From IMG/VR virus record IMGVR_UViG_3300009551_000110, positions 1-26,865 of that record: a DNA stretch of 26,865 nt, one strand, 5' to 3'. Shown in pieces: positions 5,631-11,960 of this stretch. The notes under the pieces were generated by a model. The model was not told where the DNA came from and made no database searches. It saw only the letters and a list, made by a program, of their open reading frames with translations. How positions within the stretch are numbered: position 1 is the stretch's first letter; each line of letters starts with the position of its first letter. Both the position numbers and the translations under genes were made by a program. The stretch comes from a virus.

Positions 5631-6286
5631 TGAGAAACCGTAGCTTCAAACATTCCGAACTGGCCGGGGGTAGGGCATCCCGGTCGCCAGTTACCCAGCC
5701 CCTTATAGCGCCCCGCAAGTTCCAGAATTTGCTTTAGAACTTGGGGCGAAATTTCCTCGTCCATGATTGCAATTCGGCCCTCGGTGGCCCATTGCTCAAA
5801 ACGCGGGCGCACTCGTATGTGCTTGCTTTGACCTACCCGAACTCGTTTCACGAATAGGGAAAATCCTAACTTGCGCGCACCCTCGGAGTGTTCGACAAAA
5901 TGCTGCTTGTCTTTCAGGGCGTTAATGTCGTCCATCGAGATCGTTGCCGCTGATCCGTTCAGTTGTAACGGCCAGTGAAACTCAGGACACAACAAACCGC
6001 TCTGAGATTGGGCCTTAAATGTTTTCTTGCCCTTGCCAGTGGGCACGAGTGCGCCGCCCTCCATCAAACACCGCATGATGTACTCGCTTGGTATTGTGAC
6101 GATCTTTCCGTCAGTGTTTAGCGCCCCCATCCAGCGAAAGGCTGGCGTTCGATCATCGCCCGCCTTGGATTTGGCTCTGTTCTCTGGTTCCTTCCGCCAC
6201 TCTTCCATCGCATCCGACCACTCAATGTTATCTGCGTGCATCAATAGCGGCGTTAAGCCTTTAATCTTTACATGTACGTTTTGCAT
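5627..6286 (-). CDS. Conserved phage protein starting IKGLTPLLMH (unknown function, possible RAMP-like fold)
   Basis: 219 residues, ATG at 6286 with AAAGG upstream. The family signature I recognise has two parts: an N-terminal strand with KGLTPLLMH (9-17), and a C-terminal GLGNWRP...GQFGMF (196-212), with VKRVRV and RVRPRF near 146-163. Such proteins occur in many phages beside recombination or regulatory genes, without an assigned activity. The first strand recalls RAMP/Cas7-type ferredoxin-like proteins, which would suggest RNA or ssDNA binding; that is inference. It is the second gene of the leftward operon, 18 nt after the RHH gene. Confidence 0.7.
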   Translation of the reverse strand: MQNVHVKIKGLTPLLMHADNIEWSDAMEEWRKEPENRAKSKAGDDRTPAFRWMGALNTDGKIVTIPSEYIMRCLMEGGALVPTGKGKKTFKAQSQSGLLCPEFHWPLQLNGSAATISMDDINALKDKQHFVEHSEGARKLGFSLFVKRVRVGQSKHIRVRPRFEQWATEGRIAIMDEEISPQVLKQILELAGRYKGLGNWRPGCPTPGQFGMFEATVSQ

Positions 6287-6304
6287 AAAGTGCCTTTCTT
6301 GCGG

Positions 6305-6481
6305 TTATCTCATTGCTCGTAGTTCCGCCTTAACACGCGGCGATTCGGCCAACAGGATTGCTATAGCTTGTGATTCTGTATGCTTACCCTGCGCGGCCAG
6401 TTTTACAATAGCCCGCTTTATGGACGAATCCACTCGGGCGCTGATCTGCTCTTTTGATGTTGGAAGCTTAGGTCTGCTCAT
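6305..6481 (-). CDS. Ribbon-helix-helix type regulator, 58 aa
   Basis: Starts MSRPKLPTSKEQISARVDSS. A short strand (about residues 11-17, QISARVD) is followed by two helices (18-31 and 35-46, the second beginning TESQAIAILL), the size and pattern of MetJ/Arc-type DNA-binding dimers. No SD is visible, and the consensus promoter upstream predicts transcription starting 0-3 nt before the ATG, so the mRNA is probably leaderless. The adjacent CTTGTC/GACAAG repeats are likely operator half-sites, which would make this an autorepressor of the divergent early region. Assignment rests on pattern only. Confidence 0.7.
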   Translation of the reverse strand: MSRPKLPTSKEQISARVDSSIKRAIVKLAAQGKHTESQAIAILLAESPRVKAELRAMR

Positions 6482-6489
6482 GTCCGTTC

Positions 6490-6517
6490 ATTATAGGGAC
6501 AAAAAAATACTTGTCAA
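6490..6517 (-). promoter_or_regulatory. Consensus sigma-70 promoter, leftward
   Basis: Read leftward: TTGACA (6517-6512), a 16-bp spacer containing a T7 run, then TATAAT (6495-6490). Both hexamers are perfect. The predicted start is about 6483, two nucleotides before the ATG of the RHH gene. It probably drives the whole leftward arm. Confidence 0.85.
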
Positions 6518-6542
6518 GAACGAAATAGTTGTAGACAAGAAT
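6507..6542. promoter_or_regulatory. Operator-like inverted repeats in the divergent control region
   Basis: ATACTTGTC (6507-6515) and GACAAGAAT (6534-6542) are inverted copies (8 of 9), centres 27 bp apart. CTTGTCAAG (6510-6518) and TTGTAGACAA are additional smaller dyads, and ACAAGTC recurs near 6557. The sites overlap the leftward -35 box, as expected for repression by the adjacent RHH protein. Confidence 0.5.
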
Positions 6543-6574
6543 TATCCAGTGTGATACAAGTCTCGGTGTGGGGC

Positions 6575-6661
6575 GCTTCCCGAGGGCAGAGCGAAAGCAG
6601 CACATAGGGGGCAAGCTACCAAGTAGCGGACCCAGATTCGCCGCGCTGCCCTTTGGGAGGC
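6575..6661 (+). ncRNA. Long structured leader hairpin upstream of the rightward operon
   Basis: An almost continuous 18-bp stem: 6575-6581 with 6655-6661 (one G-U), 6582-6589 with 6646-6653 (one G-U), an A/G mismatch, and 6591-6593 with 6642-6644. A single T (6654) bulges. The apical part contains another perfect hairpin, GCTAC-CAA-GTAGC (6615-6627). It lies 43 nt before the first rightward start codon, so it could act as a cis-regulatory leader or a separate small RNA. Plus strand is assumed from context. Confidence 0.5.
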
Positions 6662-6703
6662 TGAAAAGTTCTAGGCTTGAATGAATGGGAGGGATTGGAA
6701 AGG

Positions 6704-7000
6704 ATGAAGAAACCAACCGTGAAACAGCTTGAGGGGCGAATTAAAGATCTTGAGGCCGCTAATTCACGCCTTGCCAGTGACCGCGCACGGATGGCGTTGA
6801 CCATGCGCGAAGCCGTGCATAATGGCAATGAGTGGCGAGAGAAGTTTTGGTTGGTTCTCAAGCTTGTGGATGCTTACGTGCAGAGAGTCCCTGATTTGTC
6901 CAAAGGTGATCCGGTTGCACAGGCCAAAATGATCGCCAGTATCGATCCCGAAAACAAAAAGTGGAGCATCTTTTGGGACTCGCCAACAGACAACGGGTAA
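6704..7000 (+). CDS. Coiled-coil early protein
   Basis: 98 residues from the ATG at 6704, with GGAGGG about 12 nt upstream and AAAGG directly adjacent; a TTG at 6677 is a less likely start. The N-terminal third is a coiled coil (KQLEGRIKDLEAANSRLASDR); the remainder is helical, ending in an acidic/aromatic tail (KKWSIFWDS). It is the first gene of the rightward operon, a position often used for regulators, but no DNA-binding motif is evident. Not recognised. Confidence 0.6.
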   Translation: MKKPTVKQLEGRIKDLEAANSRLASDRARMALTMREAVHNGNEWREKFWLVLKLVDAYVQRVPDLSKGDPVAQAKMIASIDPENKKWSIFWDSPTDNG

Positions 7001-7034
7001 CAGTGGCTTACTGACAGTGAAGGGGGTTGAAACG

Positions 7035-7139
7035 ATGGATCGCAACGCAACAATTCGACTGACAGCAAAAGATAAACAGGCCGCGAAGCGTGCGACGCTG
7101 GGAACGCATGGCACGATTCAGCGAGACGGTACTCTTTGA
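7035..7139 (+). CDS. 34-aa protein resembling the front half of an RHH domain
   Basis: ATG at 7035 with AAGGGGG about 9 nt upstream. It begins MDRNATIRLTAKDKQAAKRA, i.e. the beta-strand and first helix typical of ribbon-helix-helix proteins, but stops before a second helix. It may be a truncated regulator or a dimerising decoy; function unknown. Confidence 0.4.
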   Translation: MDRNATIRLTAKDKQAAKRATLGTHGTIQRDGTL

Positions 7140-7145
7140 ATCATC

Positions 7146-7328
7146 ATGACAGTGGTGCGGTCGCACTATGGAGACAGTCCTAAGCACCTGAACGATCGAG
7201 AGAAGATTTATCGCGTCGGAAACGCAGTCGCGGACTGGTTAGGGTTGAGTGGTTGGATTGATATCCCGCTTATGCAATACCCCGAAAGAGTGGCAGAGTT
7301 TCACGGGATGATCCAATCAGCGGATTAA
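7146..7328 (+). CDS. Small hypothetical protein
   Basis: 60 residues, ATG seven bases after the previous stop, with no clear SD (coupling likely). It is mostly helical and contains a conserved-looking WLGLSGWIDIPLMQYPERV segment. No cysteines, membrane segment or recognised domain. Confidence 0.5.
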   Translation: MTVVRSHYGDSPKHLNDREKIYRVGNAVADWLGLSGWIDIPLMQYPERVAEFHGMIQSAD

Positions 7329-7341
7329 CAAAGGTTCAACC

Positions 7342-7446
7342 ATGAGCAGTAAATCACCAATAGCCATCCGCATCGGGCTCGCGGTCTTGTTCTTTGCTCT
7401 GTGGATCTTTGTGTTTCTATTTGGGTTGATGAGTGGGAGTAAATAA
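7342..7446 (+). CDS. 34-aa single-pass membrane peptide
   Basis: ATG at 7342, after AAAGG about 9 nt upstream. Residues 8-30 are almost entirely hydrophobic (GLAVLFFALWIFVFLFGLM) between a basic N-terminus and SGSK. It ends exactly where the GTG of the next gene begins. Function unknown; such peptides can be holin-like or membrane anchors. Confidence 0.5.
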   Translation: MSSKSPIAIRIGLAVLFFALWIFVFLFGLMSGSK

Positions 7447-7665
7447 GTGATCAACGTTTTAGGGCTCGCTAAGATTCCCGCTGGCAGGCAATTGTCTTTT
7501 ATTCGCTACATGAAGGCTCGCTTAGGTGAGTCTGCGGAGCGCGGTGGAGAGAGGATCGTACGTGGCGAAAGCGCCAAGGATGAGGAAGAGGCAATGAATG
7601 TTTACAGAAAACTTCTGGCCATTGTGGGTAAAGATTATCGCGATCCGTTTAACCGCCATTGGTAA
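7447..7665 (+). CDS. Small basic hypothetical protein
   Basis: 72 residues from a GTG abutting the previous TAA; GGGAG lies 7 nt upstream. A short N-terminal helix with FIRYMKARLGE is followed by a charged segment (GERIVRGESAKDEEEA) and a C-terminal helix with VGKDYRDPF. Not recognised. Confidence 0.5.
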   Translation: MINVLGLAKIPAGRQLSFIRYMKARLGESAERGGERIVRGESAKDEEEAMNVYRKLLAIVGKDYRDPFNRHW

Positions 7666-7681
7666 CGAAAGGATCTGAATC

Positions 7682-7879
7682 ATGAGCATTAAAGCGGCTG
7701 ACAGAAGTTTGTGGTTCGCCCTCAATGCCGTTTGTGCCGGGATATTTCTGGCTCTCGCTATAACGATGTTGCATCCGGTCGCGCGAGGTATGGCGATCTT
7801 TGCTTCTACTTTGTTCGGCTTCTGCGCGTTCTACGAAGCACTAATGCGGGCAGCGGAGATAATTCATGACCGACGATAA
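7682..7879 (+). CDS. Two-helix membrane protein
   Basis: 65 residues, ATG with AAAGGA upstream. Two hydrophobic segments (about residues 10-29 and 34-52) are separated by a short loop with HPVARG. The small size and two transmembrane helices fit holin-like or other small phage inner-membrane proteins, but the position in the early operon argues against a lysis role. It overlaps the next gene by 14 nt. Confidence 0.55.
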   Translation: MSIKAADRSLWFALNAVCAGIFLALAITMLHPVARGMAIFASTLFGFCAFYEALMRAAEIIHDRR

Positions 7880-8264
7880 ACCCTACCCCAACGCAATTTT
7901 AGGACGCTCAGAACGTAAAGCGGCTGAGATTAACTTAGATGATCGAGGGCAGCCCTTTGCCGGCGTGGCAACGATTAGAGCGGCTCTCTTTGACGTAATG
8001 GACCGATTTAACCCGCTCATCATGGATCGCAATCTCATTCCCGATAAAGTCAAATCAGAAGACCGAGAAAACTTTGAACGCTCTACATTTGTTGATGTCG
8101 TGATCGCTCGTATCGCTGAACTCCAACAGGCTCCGCACGACGGGATTAAGATTGAGAATCTCTGCGATAAACACAAGCGGGCAATCCTACCACTTCCAAC
8201 CGCAAGCGTATGCCCTGAATGCGCTATCGAGCGTCGCTCAACACGGAGGCCGAAGCAATCATGA
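7866..8264 (+). CDS. Hypothetical protein with C-terminal Cys/His knuckle
   Basis: 132 residues starting inside the end of the membrane-protein gene. The first 95 residues are mixed helix with no known motif. The C-terminus has CDKHKRAIL and CPEC, a likely treble-clef or ribbon zinc site, then a basic tail (RRSTRRPK). It stops in an ATGA overlap with the next gene. Role unknown. Confidence 0.55.
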   Translation: MTDDKPYPNAILGRSERKAAEINLDDRGQPFAGVATIRAALFDVMDRFNPLIMDRNLIPDKVKSEDRENFERSTFVDVVIARIAELQQAPHDGIKIENLCDKHKRAILPLPTASVCPECAIERRSTRRPKQS

Positions 8265-8479
8265 GTGAACGAATCAACCAACAGAACAGCCGAGACTACA
8301 CGGTCAACTTATCCATCAAAAGAGTGAGTAAGTTTGGGATCAAGTGGGAGCGTTTGGGTGAGTTTCGGTTCTGTGCGCTCGCCAACTCACATGAAGCCTC
8401 ATGTATTGCCGCTGGTAATGCAAAGGTTAAAAGTTCAGAAGAGTTCTATACGCAGGTGGTTAATGTGCTGCCATGCTAA
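8261..8479 (+). CDS. Small hypothetical protein
   Basis: 72 residues from the ATG at 8261 (ATGA overlap; GGAGG 12 nt upstream). It is predicted beta-rich at the start (YTVNLSIKRV) with KWERLGEFRF, then a helix containing HEASCIAAGNA. No clear metal site. Not recognised. Confidence 0.5.
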   Translation: MSERINQQNSRDYTVNLSIKRVSKFGIKWERLGEFRFCALANSHEASCIAAGNAKVKSSEEFYTQVVNVLPC

Positions 8480-8491
8480 TTGGAGGGAAAG

Positions 8492-8812
8492 ATGGACCAA
8501 CGAATTAAGGAACTTTGGGTTGAGGCGTTGCGAAGTGGAAAGTATAGGCAGTGCCAGTCTCGGCTCAAGATGTTCGGCGATGATGCTAAGCCATATCACT
8601 GTTGCCTTGGTGTGCTTGAAGAACTGGCCATGAGTGAGGGGGTGATTACTGGTTATGATCCGGCAGGTCTAGTACTTGATACAGCAACCAAGCAGTGGGC
8701 CGGGCTGGATGACACTGACCCGCGCATAAACAACGGTAGTACCTTGACCGCGTTAAATGACCGCGGAAACAGTTTTAGTTTCATCGCAAATAAAATTGAG
8801 CGGTACCTCTGA
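8492..8812 (+). CDS. Conserved phage protein (WVEALRSGKYxQ family, unknown function)
   Basis: 106 residues, ATG at 8492 just behind GGAGGGAAAG. It matches a family very common in phages: LWVEALRSGKYRQ at the start, YHCCLGVLEEL near residues 34-45, a central LVLDTATKQWAGL, and LNDRGNSFSFIANKIE at the end. No activity has been established that I know of. The double cysteine in CCLGVL is characteristic. Confidence 0.75.
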   Translation: MDQRIKELWVEALRSGKYRQCQSRLKMFGDDAKPYHCCLGVLEELAMSEGVITGYDPAGLVLDTATKQWAGLDDTDPRINNGSTLTALNDRGNSFSFIANKIERYL

Positions 8813-8815
8813 CCT

Positions 8816-9121
8816 ATGCTGAACTCAATCCCGGTCAAAGACTTTATAGATCCACTCCGAGGCAGTAGGGCTTGGAATGCAATCTGCCGCGCAATAAAAC
8901 TCAAGCCTAAAGTAGTTTTGATTGGTACCTTTGAGGGCGAGAGATGGTTCCGAGTTCAGAGCGAAGACCGAGATCCTCATTGTGTGCGAATCTGGACAGA
9001 GGATCTAAGTCAGGAGCAAATGGGGAAGTGTGATTGCCCGGCAGCAACGATTCCGCACGAGACAGGGCATTGTCTACATCTTGCGGCAGCACTGATTTAC
9101 GATGCAGGGAAAGGGGAATAG
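8816..9121 (+). CDS. SWIM-type zinc-finger protein
   Basis: 101 residues. The C-terminus carries C72-x-C74-x11-C86-x-H88 followed by a helix (LAAALIYDAG), the layout of the SWIM zinc finger (CxC...CxH), a motif linked to DNA- or protein-binding in MuDR, SWI2/SNF2 and Shu2/SWS1 proteins. The front part is a beta-rich lead-in with GTFEGERWFRVQSED. A second SWIM-like protein is encoded at 9620-9955. Function here is unknown; a link to recombination is only suggested by the SWS1/Shu2 parallel. Confidence 0.65.
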   Translation: MLNSIPVKDFIDPLRGSRAWNAICRAIKLKPKVVLIGTFEGERWFRVQSEDRDPHCVRIWTEDLSQEQMGKCDCPAATIPHETGHCLHLAAALIYDAGKGE

Positions 9122-9322
9122 ATGGCTGAAGCGAAGGATCAAACGCCTTGTCCCGATTGTGGCTGTCCTGTCTGGTGTCATAACGCCGTCAATCGCACCG
9201 TCAGCGGCCCGCATCCGGGAACAATCACCGCCCATTGCGGCGGTTGCGGAACATGCTGGAAATCGACGGCGGCATTCATAGAACTCGTAATGAAAGCATT
9301 AACACAGGAGCAACCCCAATGA
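9122..9322 (+). CDS. Zinc-ribbon protein
   Basis: 66 residues; the ATG directly follows the previous stop, with GGGGAA upstream. Two knuckles: CPDCGCPVWCH (residues 10-20) and CGGCGTCW (39-46). It would bind one or two zincs. It ends in a helix with IELVMKALTQE and an ATGA overlap with the next gene. Function unknown. Confidence 0.6.
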   Translation: MAEAKDQTPCPDCGCPVWCHNAVNRTVSGPHPGTITAHCGGCGTCWKSTAAFIELVMKALTQEQPQ

Positions 9323-9633
9323 GCAATAGACAGGCGACAGCGGCGCTTAACAGTCTTGCTACCGACATCGAATACATCCGCCACAACGGTGTATATAAAT
9401 CTGCTACCGAGGCACTGCTTACGATTCGCAACGAACGTGATGGGCTACTCGCAGAGAGGGATCGACTGCGGGAGGCGCTGAACTTCTACGCCAAGACTGA
9501 GAACTTGGAGCGGTTTGTTGGAACGGTCTCTAACGACATCAAGGGAACGTCGTGGGGTGAACTTGATCCTGACATTTCAAACACCGCTCGCGCCGCACTA
9601 AGCGGGGAAGGTACAACGGATGGCAGTGCTTGA
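9319..9633 (+). CDS. Coiled-coil hypothetical protein
   Basis: 104 residues from the ATG at 9319 with AGGAG 8 nt upstream. Residues about 35-60 form a heptad-like coiled coil (NERDGLLAERDRLREAL) followed by NFYAK, and the C-terminus has NTARAALSG, a combination frequent in short phage proteins. Role unknown. Confidence 0.6.
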   Translation: MSNRQATAALNSLATDIEYIRHNGVYKSATEALLTIRNERDGLLAERDRLREALNFYAKTENLERFVGTVSNDIKGTSWGELDPDISNTARAALSGEGTTDGSA

Positions 9634-9955
9634 ACTAGATCTCTCGGACGCGCTGAAGGATGACAATCTCACGTTGATCTTTCAGCCAGACTGGTCAGCG
9701 ATGCGTTCAGCACACAGCGAGCGCGAGGTGTTTGCTTATTCGGTTAAGAGCGATTCGGGTAACGTCTATGAGACGGAACTGTTTCTTAGCGACCTGAACA
9801 CGATCTGTTCTTACTGTTCATGCGTCGGTTCGGAGCTCGGAAAAAAGAAATGCAGACATGTTCGCGCTGTACTTGCAGACGTTCTAGATCGTGATCCTGA
9901 GTTTGGAAAGATGAAGGAAGTTCAAGATGCACACGAATATAACCCCTCCAAATAA
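9620..9955 (+). CDS. Second SWIM-type zinc-finger protein
   Basis: 111 residues; GGGGAAGG lies upstream. Its zinc motif is C66-x-C68-x9-C78-x-H80 with an extra C63, followed by a helix (VRAVLADVL). Spacing and the helix mirror the protein at 8816-9121, while the rest of the sequence has diverged. The N-terminal half is beta-rich with SVKSDSGNVYETEL. Function unknown. Confidence 0.65.
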   Translation: MAVLELDLSDALKDDNLTLIFQPDWSAMRSAHSEREVFAYSVKSDSGNVYETELFLSDLNTICSYCSCVGSELGKKKCRHVRAVLADVLDRDPEFGKMKEVQDAHEYNPSK

Positions 9956-10295
9956 AGTGCTGTACGCAGAGCGCGTCAAATCTGCCCGTGACTGTTTCAA
10001 GCACGGCGATATCATGCCGCCTTTTCTCGTCACCTATATGTGTTACTCGGTGATGTACCGTGCGCTGGGCGGGGACGTAAAGATTCTCCATTATGTGCTG
10101 TATCAGATCTTCTCAAAAGTCTGGAGCGACTACCGCAACCGTCTCTGGTGGACGTGGCACTTGTACATCCGCTGTCGCAGTCGCGGTGAGATTCAGGAGT
10201 TGATTGATCAACGACTAGAAGAGTTGACAGGCGAAGACGAGCGCGAGTGGCCGAACGTCATAACAGTGAATGAGGAGCAGATCAGTGGACACTAA
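9927..10295 (+). CDS. Hypothetical helical protein
   Basis: 122 residues, ATG inside the previous gene's 3' end. It is rich in aromatic residues (YMCYSVMYRAL, LWWTWHLYIRCRSRGE) with an acidic C-terminus (LTGEDEREWP). Weakly hydrophobic stretches are interrupted by charges, so it is probably soluble. No domain recognised. Confidence 0.5.
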   Translation: MHTNITPPNKVLYAERVKSARDCFKHGDIMPPFLVTYMCYSVMYRALGGDVKILHYVLYQIFSKVWSDYRNRLWWTWHLYIRCRSRGEIQELIDQRLEELTGEDEREWPNVITVNEEQISGH

Positions 10296-10551
10296 AATAG
10301 AGAAGTCTCCACGAGAGATAGCCGGGGAGATTGTGCTTACCTTTAGGGAACAGATAGTAACGACGGGTTTTGATGTAGCCGAAGCAATCAACGCTATTGA
10401 AAAGGCTCTCCGCGACAGAGACGAACGTGCCGCAAAGAAGTGCGATCTCCGCATTGCTGAAATCAGTAACTACCAGACACGCCCATACAGAATTGCACGT
10501 CGCGAACTTGAATCTATCGCGTCGGCTATTAGGGGTAAATCAAATGTCTAA
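10285..10551 (+). CDS. Hypothetical helical protein
   Basis: 88 residues from a GTG at 10285 placed 7 nt after GAGGAG; an ATG at 10270 lacks an SD. Helical throughout, with DVAEAINAIEKALRDRDERAAKK in the middle and RRELESIASAIRG at the end. It overlaps its neighbours on both sides. Not recognised. Confidence 0.55.
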   Translation: MDTKIEKSPREIAGEIVLTFREQIVTTGFDVAEAINAIEKALRDRDERAAKKCDLRIAEISNYQTRPYRIARRELESIASAIRGKSNV

Positions 10552-10762
10552 TTCAAAAACAGTGGAATTGAAGCCGTGTCCATTTTGTGGCGGTCGTAAT
10601 CTTGACAGTACGTGTCAGGACCGTGAAGAAACTGGCGCACGTCGCGGATTCTATTTTGTTTACTGCAATCTGTGTGAGGCATGTGGGCCAACTGATTTCG
10701 ATCATGAGGGAGCGATTGAAGAATGGAACATACGGGCCATGTTTGGAGATGAAACAATATGA
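10544..10762 (+). CDS. Lar-like restriction-alleviation zinc protein
   Basis: 72 residues. It begins LKPCPFCGG (C12, C15), continues FVYCNLCEACGP (C41, C44) and ends AIEEWNIR, matching the Lar family signature (CPFCGG ... C..C ... A...WN.R). Lar of the Rac prophage modulates type I restriction; phage homologues are assumed to act similarly, but many are uncharacterised. It directly precedes the ERF gene and overlaps its start. Confidence 0.8.
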   Translation: MSNSKTVELKPCPFCGGRNLDSTCQDREETGARRGFYFVYCNLCEACGPTDFDHEGAIEEWNIRAMFGDETI

Positions 10763-11721
10763 CAACTAATTCAGAACTAGCGATCGACCGCCCACAAGAG
10801 CAGGACGAATTTCTTGCACTCATTGAAAAGGTCGTGCTGAATCCAGAGATTGACGCCGAAAAGCTGAAGGTAATCGTCGGCCTAAAACTCCAGTTGGAGG
10901 ACCGGGCGGCAGAGAAGGGCTTTGACGCAGCCATGCAAGAAGCACAGAAAGAAGTACAGGCGCTTAGCTGGGACAAGGTTAATAAGGAATCTAATAACAG
11001 TCGGTGGGTTAGTTTTCCGAAGATCGATGAGATGCTGAAACCCATCCGTGAGAAGTTCGGTTTTAGCGAATCGTTCGGCGTTGAGCCAGAATTACCAGCA
11101 CCTACCCTGATGATGATGTATTCCGATGTAACCTACAGAGGGCCAGAGGGAACCCATCGGCGCCGCTTTCATCTACCAATGTCAATTAGTGGCGAAGGGC
11201 CAAAGGGAGGCGGCGTCATGACGGCCGCACAGGCGGTTGGCAACGGTAGCAGTCTCGGTATGCGTTACCTCGAAAAACTCATTTGGAAAATCCCCATGTT
11301 AGTCGATAAAGATGACAACGATGGGAACGCTATCAGACCAACAGTCAGCGAAGGTCAGGCAAGGATACTCCGTGATCTCTTCGATCGATTAAGCGAACCA
11401 ACGCGACTGAAAGCACTGGAGTACATGAGCAATACCTACAAACAGGAGATAAAGTCAGTTGAGGGTATTCCTTCTGGAAGATATAAACACGCTGAAACTA
11501 CACTTGCTAGAGCACTCAATAGCGAAGGCAAAGAGAAGGCAGAGCAGAAGGACTTCGTCAACAATATCCAAGTCTCCACACTCCAAGAAGTGATCGAAGG
11601 CATAGGTAAGAACTGCAAAGCAGAGTTTCTAGCAGCATTCAAGATAAAGAAGATCGGGGATTTGCCTGCTAGTAAATATCCTGAATCGTTGAAATGGCTG
11701 GAGCAGCAACGGAGGAAGTGA
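10759..11721 (+). CDS. erf: ERF-family single-strand annealing recombinase
   Basis: 320 residues. The family core is clear: FDAAMQEAQKEVQ (55-67), SNNSRWVSFPKIDEMLKPIREKFGF in pieces at 78-102, a beta-rich middle with HRRRFHLPM, and MTAAQAVGNGSSLGMRYLEK (154-173). ERF proteins (P22 Erf type) form rings that anneal complementary ssDNA during phage recombination. The C-terminal ~60 residues (FKIKKIGDLP...LKWLEQ) are a typical tail. It is followed, one small gene later, by the YqaJ exonuclease, forming a resection/annealing pair. It ends in a TGATG overlap. Confidence 0.92.
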   Translation: MTTNSELAIDRPQEQDEFLALIEKVVLNPEIDAEKLKVIVGLKLQLEDRAAEKGFDAAMQEAQKEVQALSWDKVNKESNNSRWVSFPKIDEMLKPIREKFGFSESFGVEPELPAPTLMMMYSDVTYRGPEGTHRRRFHLPMSISGEGPKGGGVMTAAQAVGNGSSLGMRYLEKLIWKIPMLVDKDDNDGNAIRPTVSEGQARILRDLFDRLSEPTRLKALEYMSNTYKQEIKSVEGIPSGRYKHAETTLARALNSEGKEKAEQKDFVNNIQVSTLQEVIEGIGKNCKAEFLAAFKIKKIGDLPASKYPESLKWLEQQRRK

Positions 11722-11960
11722 TGAGAAAAATTATTTGCGATTGGTGTGGCGGGGATATCCCGCAAATTGTTCTGAATAATAAGTTGCAGAGGCGCATCGC
11801 TTTAACCTCGGACGGGGATACGCACAAGATGAACATAGTTTTTCAGATAGAGCCGTTAGAGACCAATGGAACACAAGATGTATGTAAGGAGTGCTTGAGC
11901 AATCTAGTCTCTAGAGCCGCCGCGGCTCTACTAACAGAGAAGGAGTTTGACGACTTCTAA
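11721..11960 (+). CDS. Small zinc-ribbon protein between ERF and exonuclease genes
   Basis: 79 residues, ATG at 11721 with GGAGGAAG upstream. One zinc ribbon is visible: CDWCGG (residues 6-11) and CKECLSNL near residue 55, then an acidic C-terminus. It overlaps both neighbours (TGATG before, TAATG after), so it is co-translated with the recombination pair. Role unknown; it may be an accessory factor. Confidence 0.6.
   Translation: MRKIICDWCGGDIPQIVLNNKLQRRIALTSDGDTHKMNIVFQIEPLETNGTQDVCKECLSNLVSRAAAALLTEKEFDDF

Noticed and set aside
5409-5737. Plus-strand frames across the GC-rich island
   Set aside because: They are antisense to the minus-strand mini-genes, and the GC-rich sequence suppresses stops; no SD.
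6027-6554. 175-residue plus-strand frame
   Set aside because: Antisense of the conserved KGLTPLLMH gene and the RHH gene; Cys/Ser-rich shadow composition.
10548-11045. 165-residue minus-strand frame
   Set aside because: Antisense to the ERF and Lar-like genes, Ser-rich with no motif or SD.
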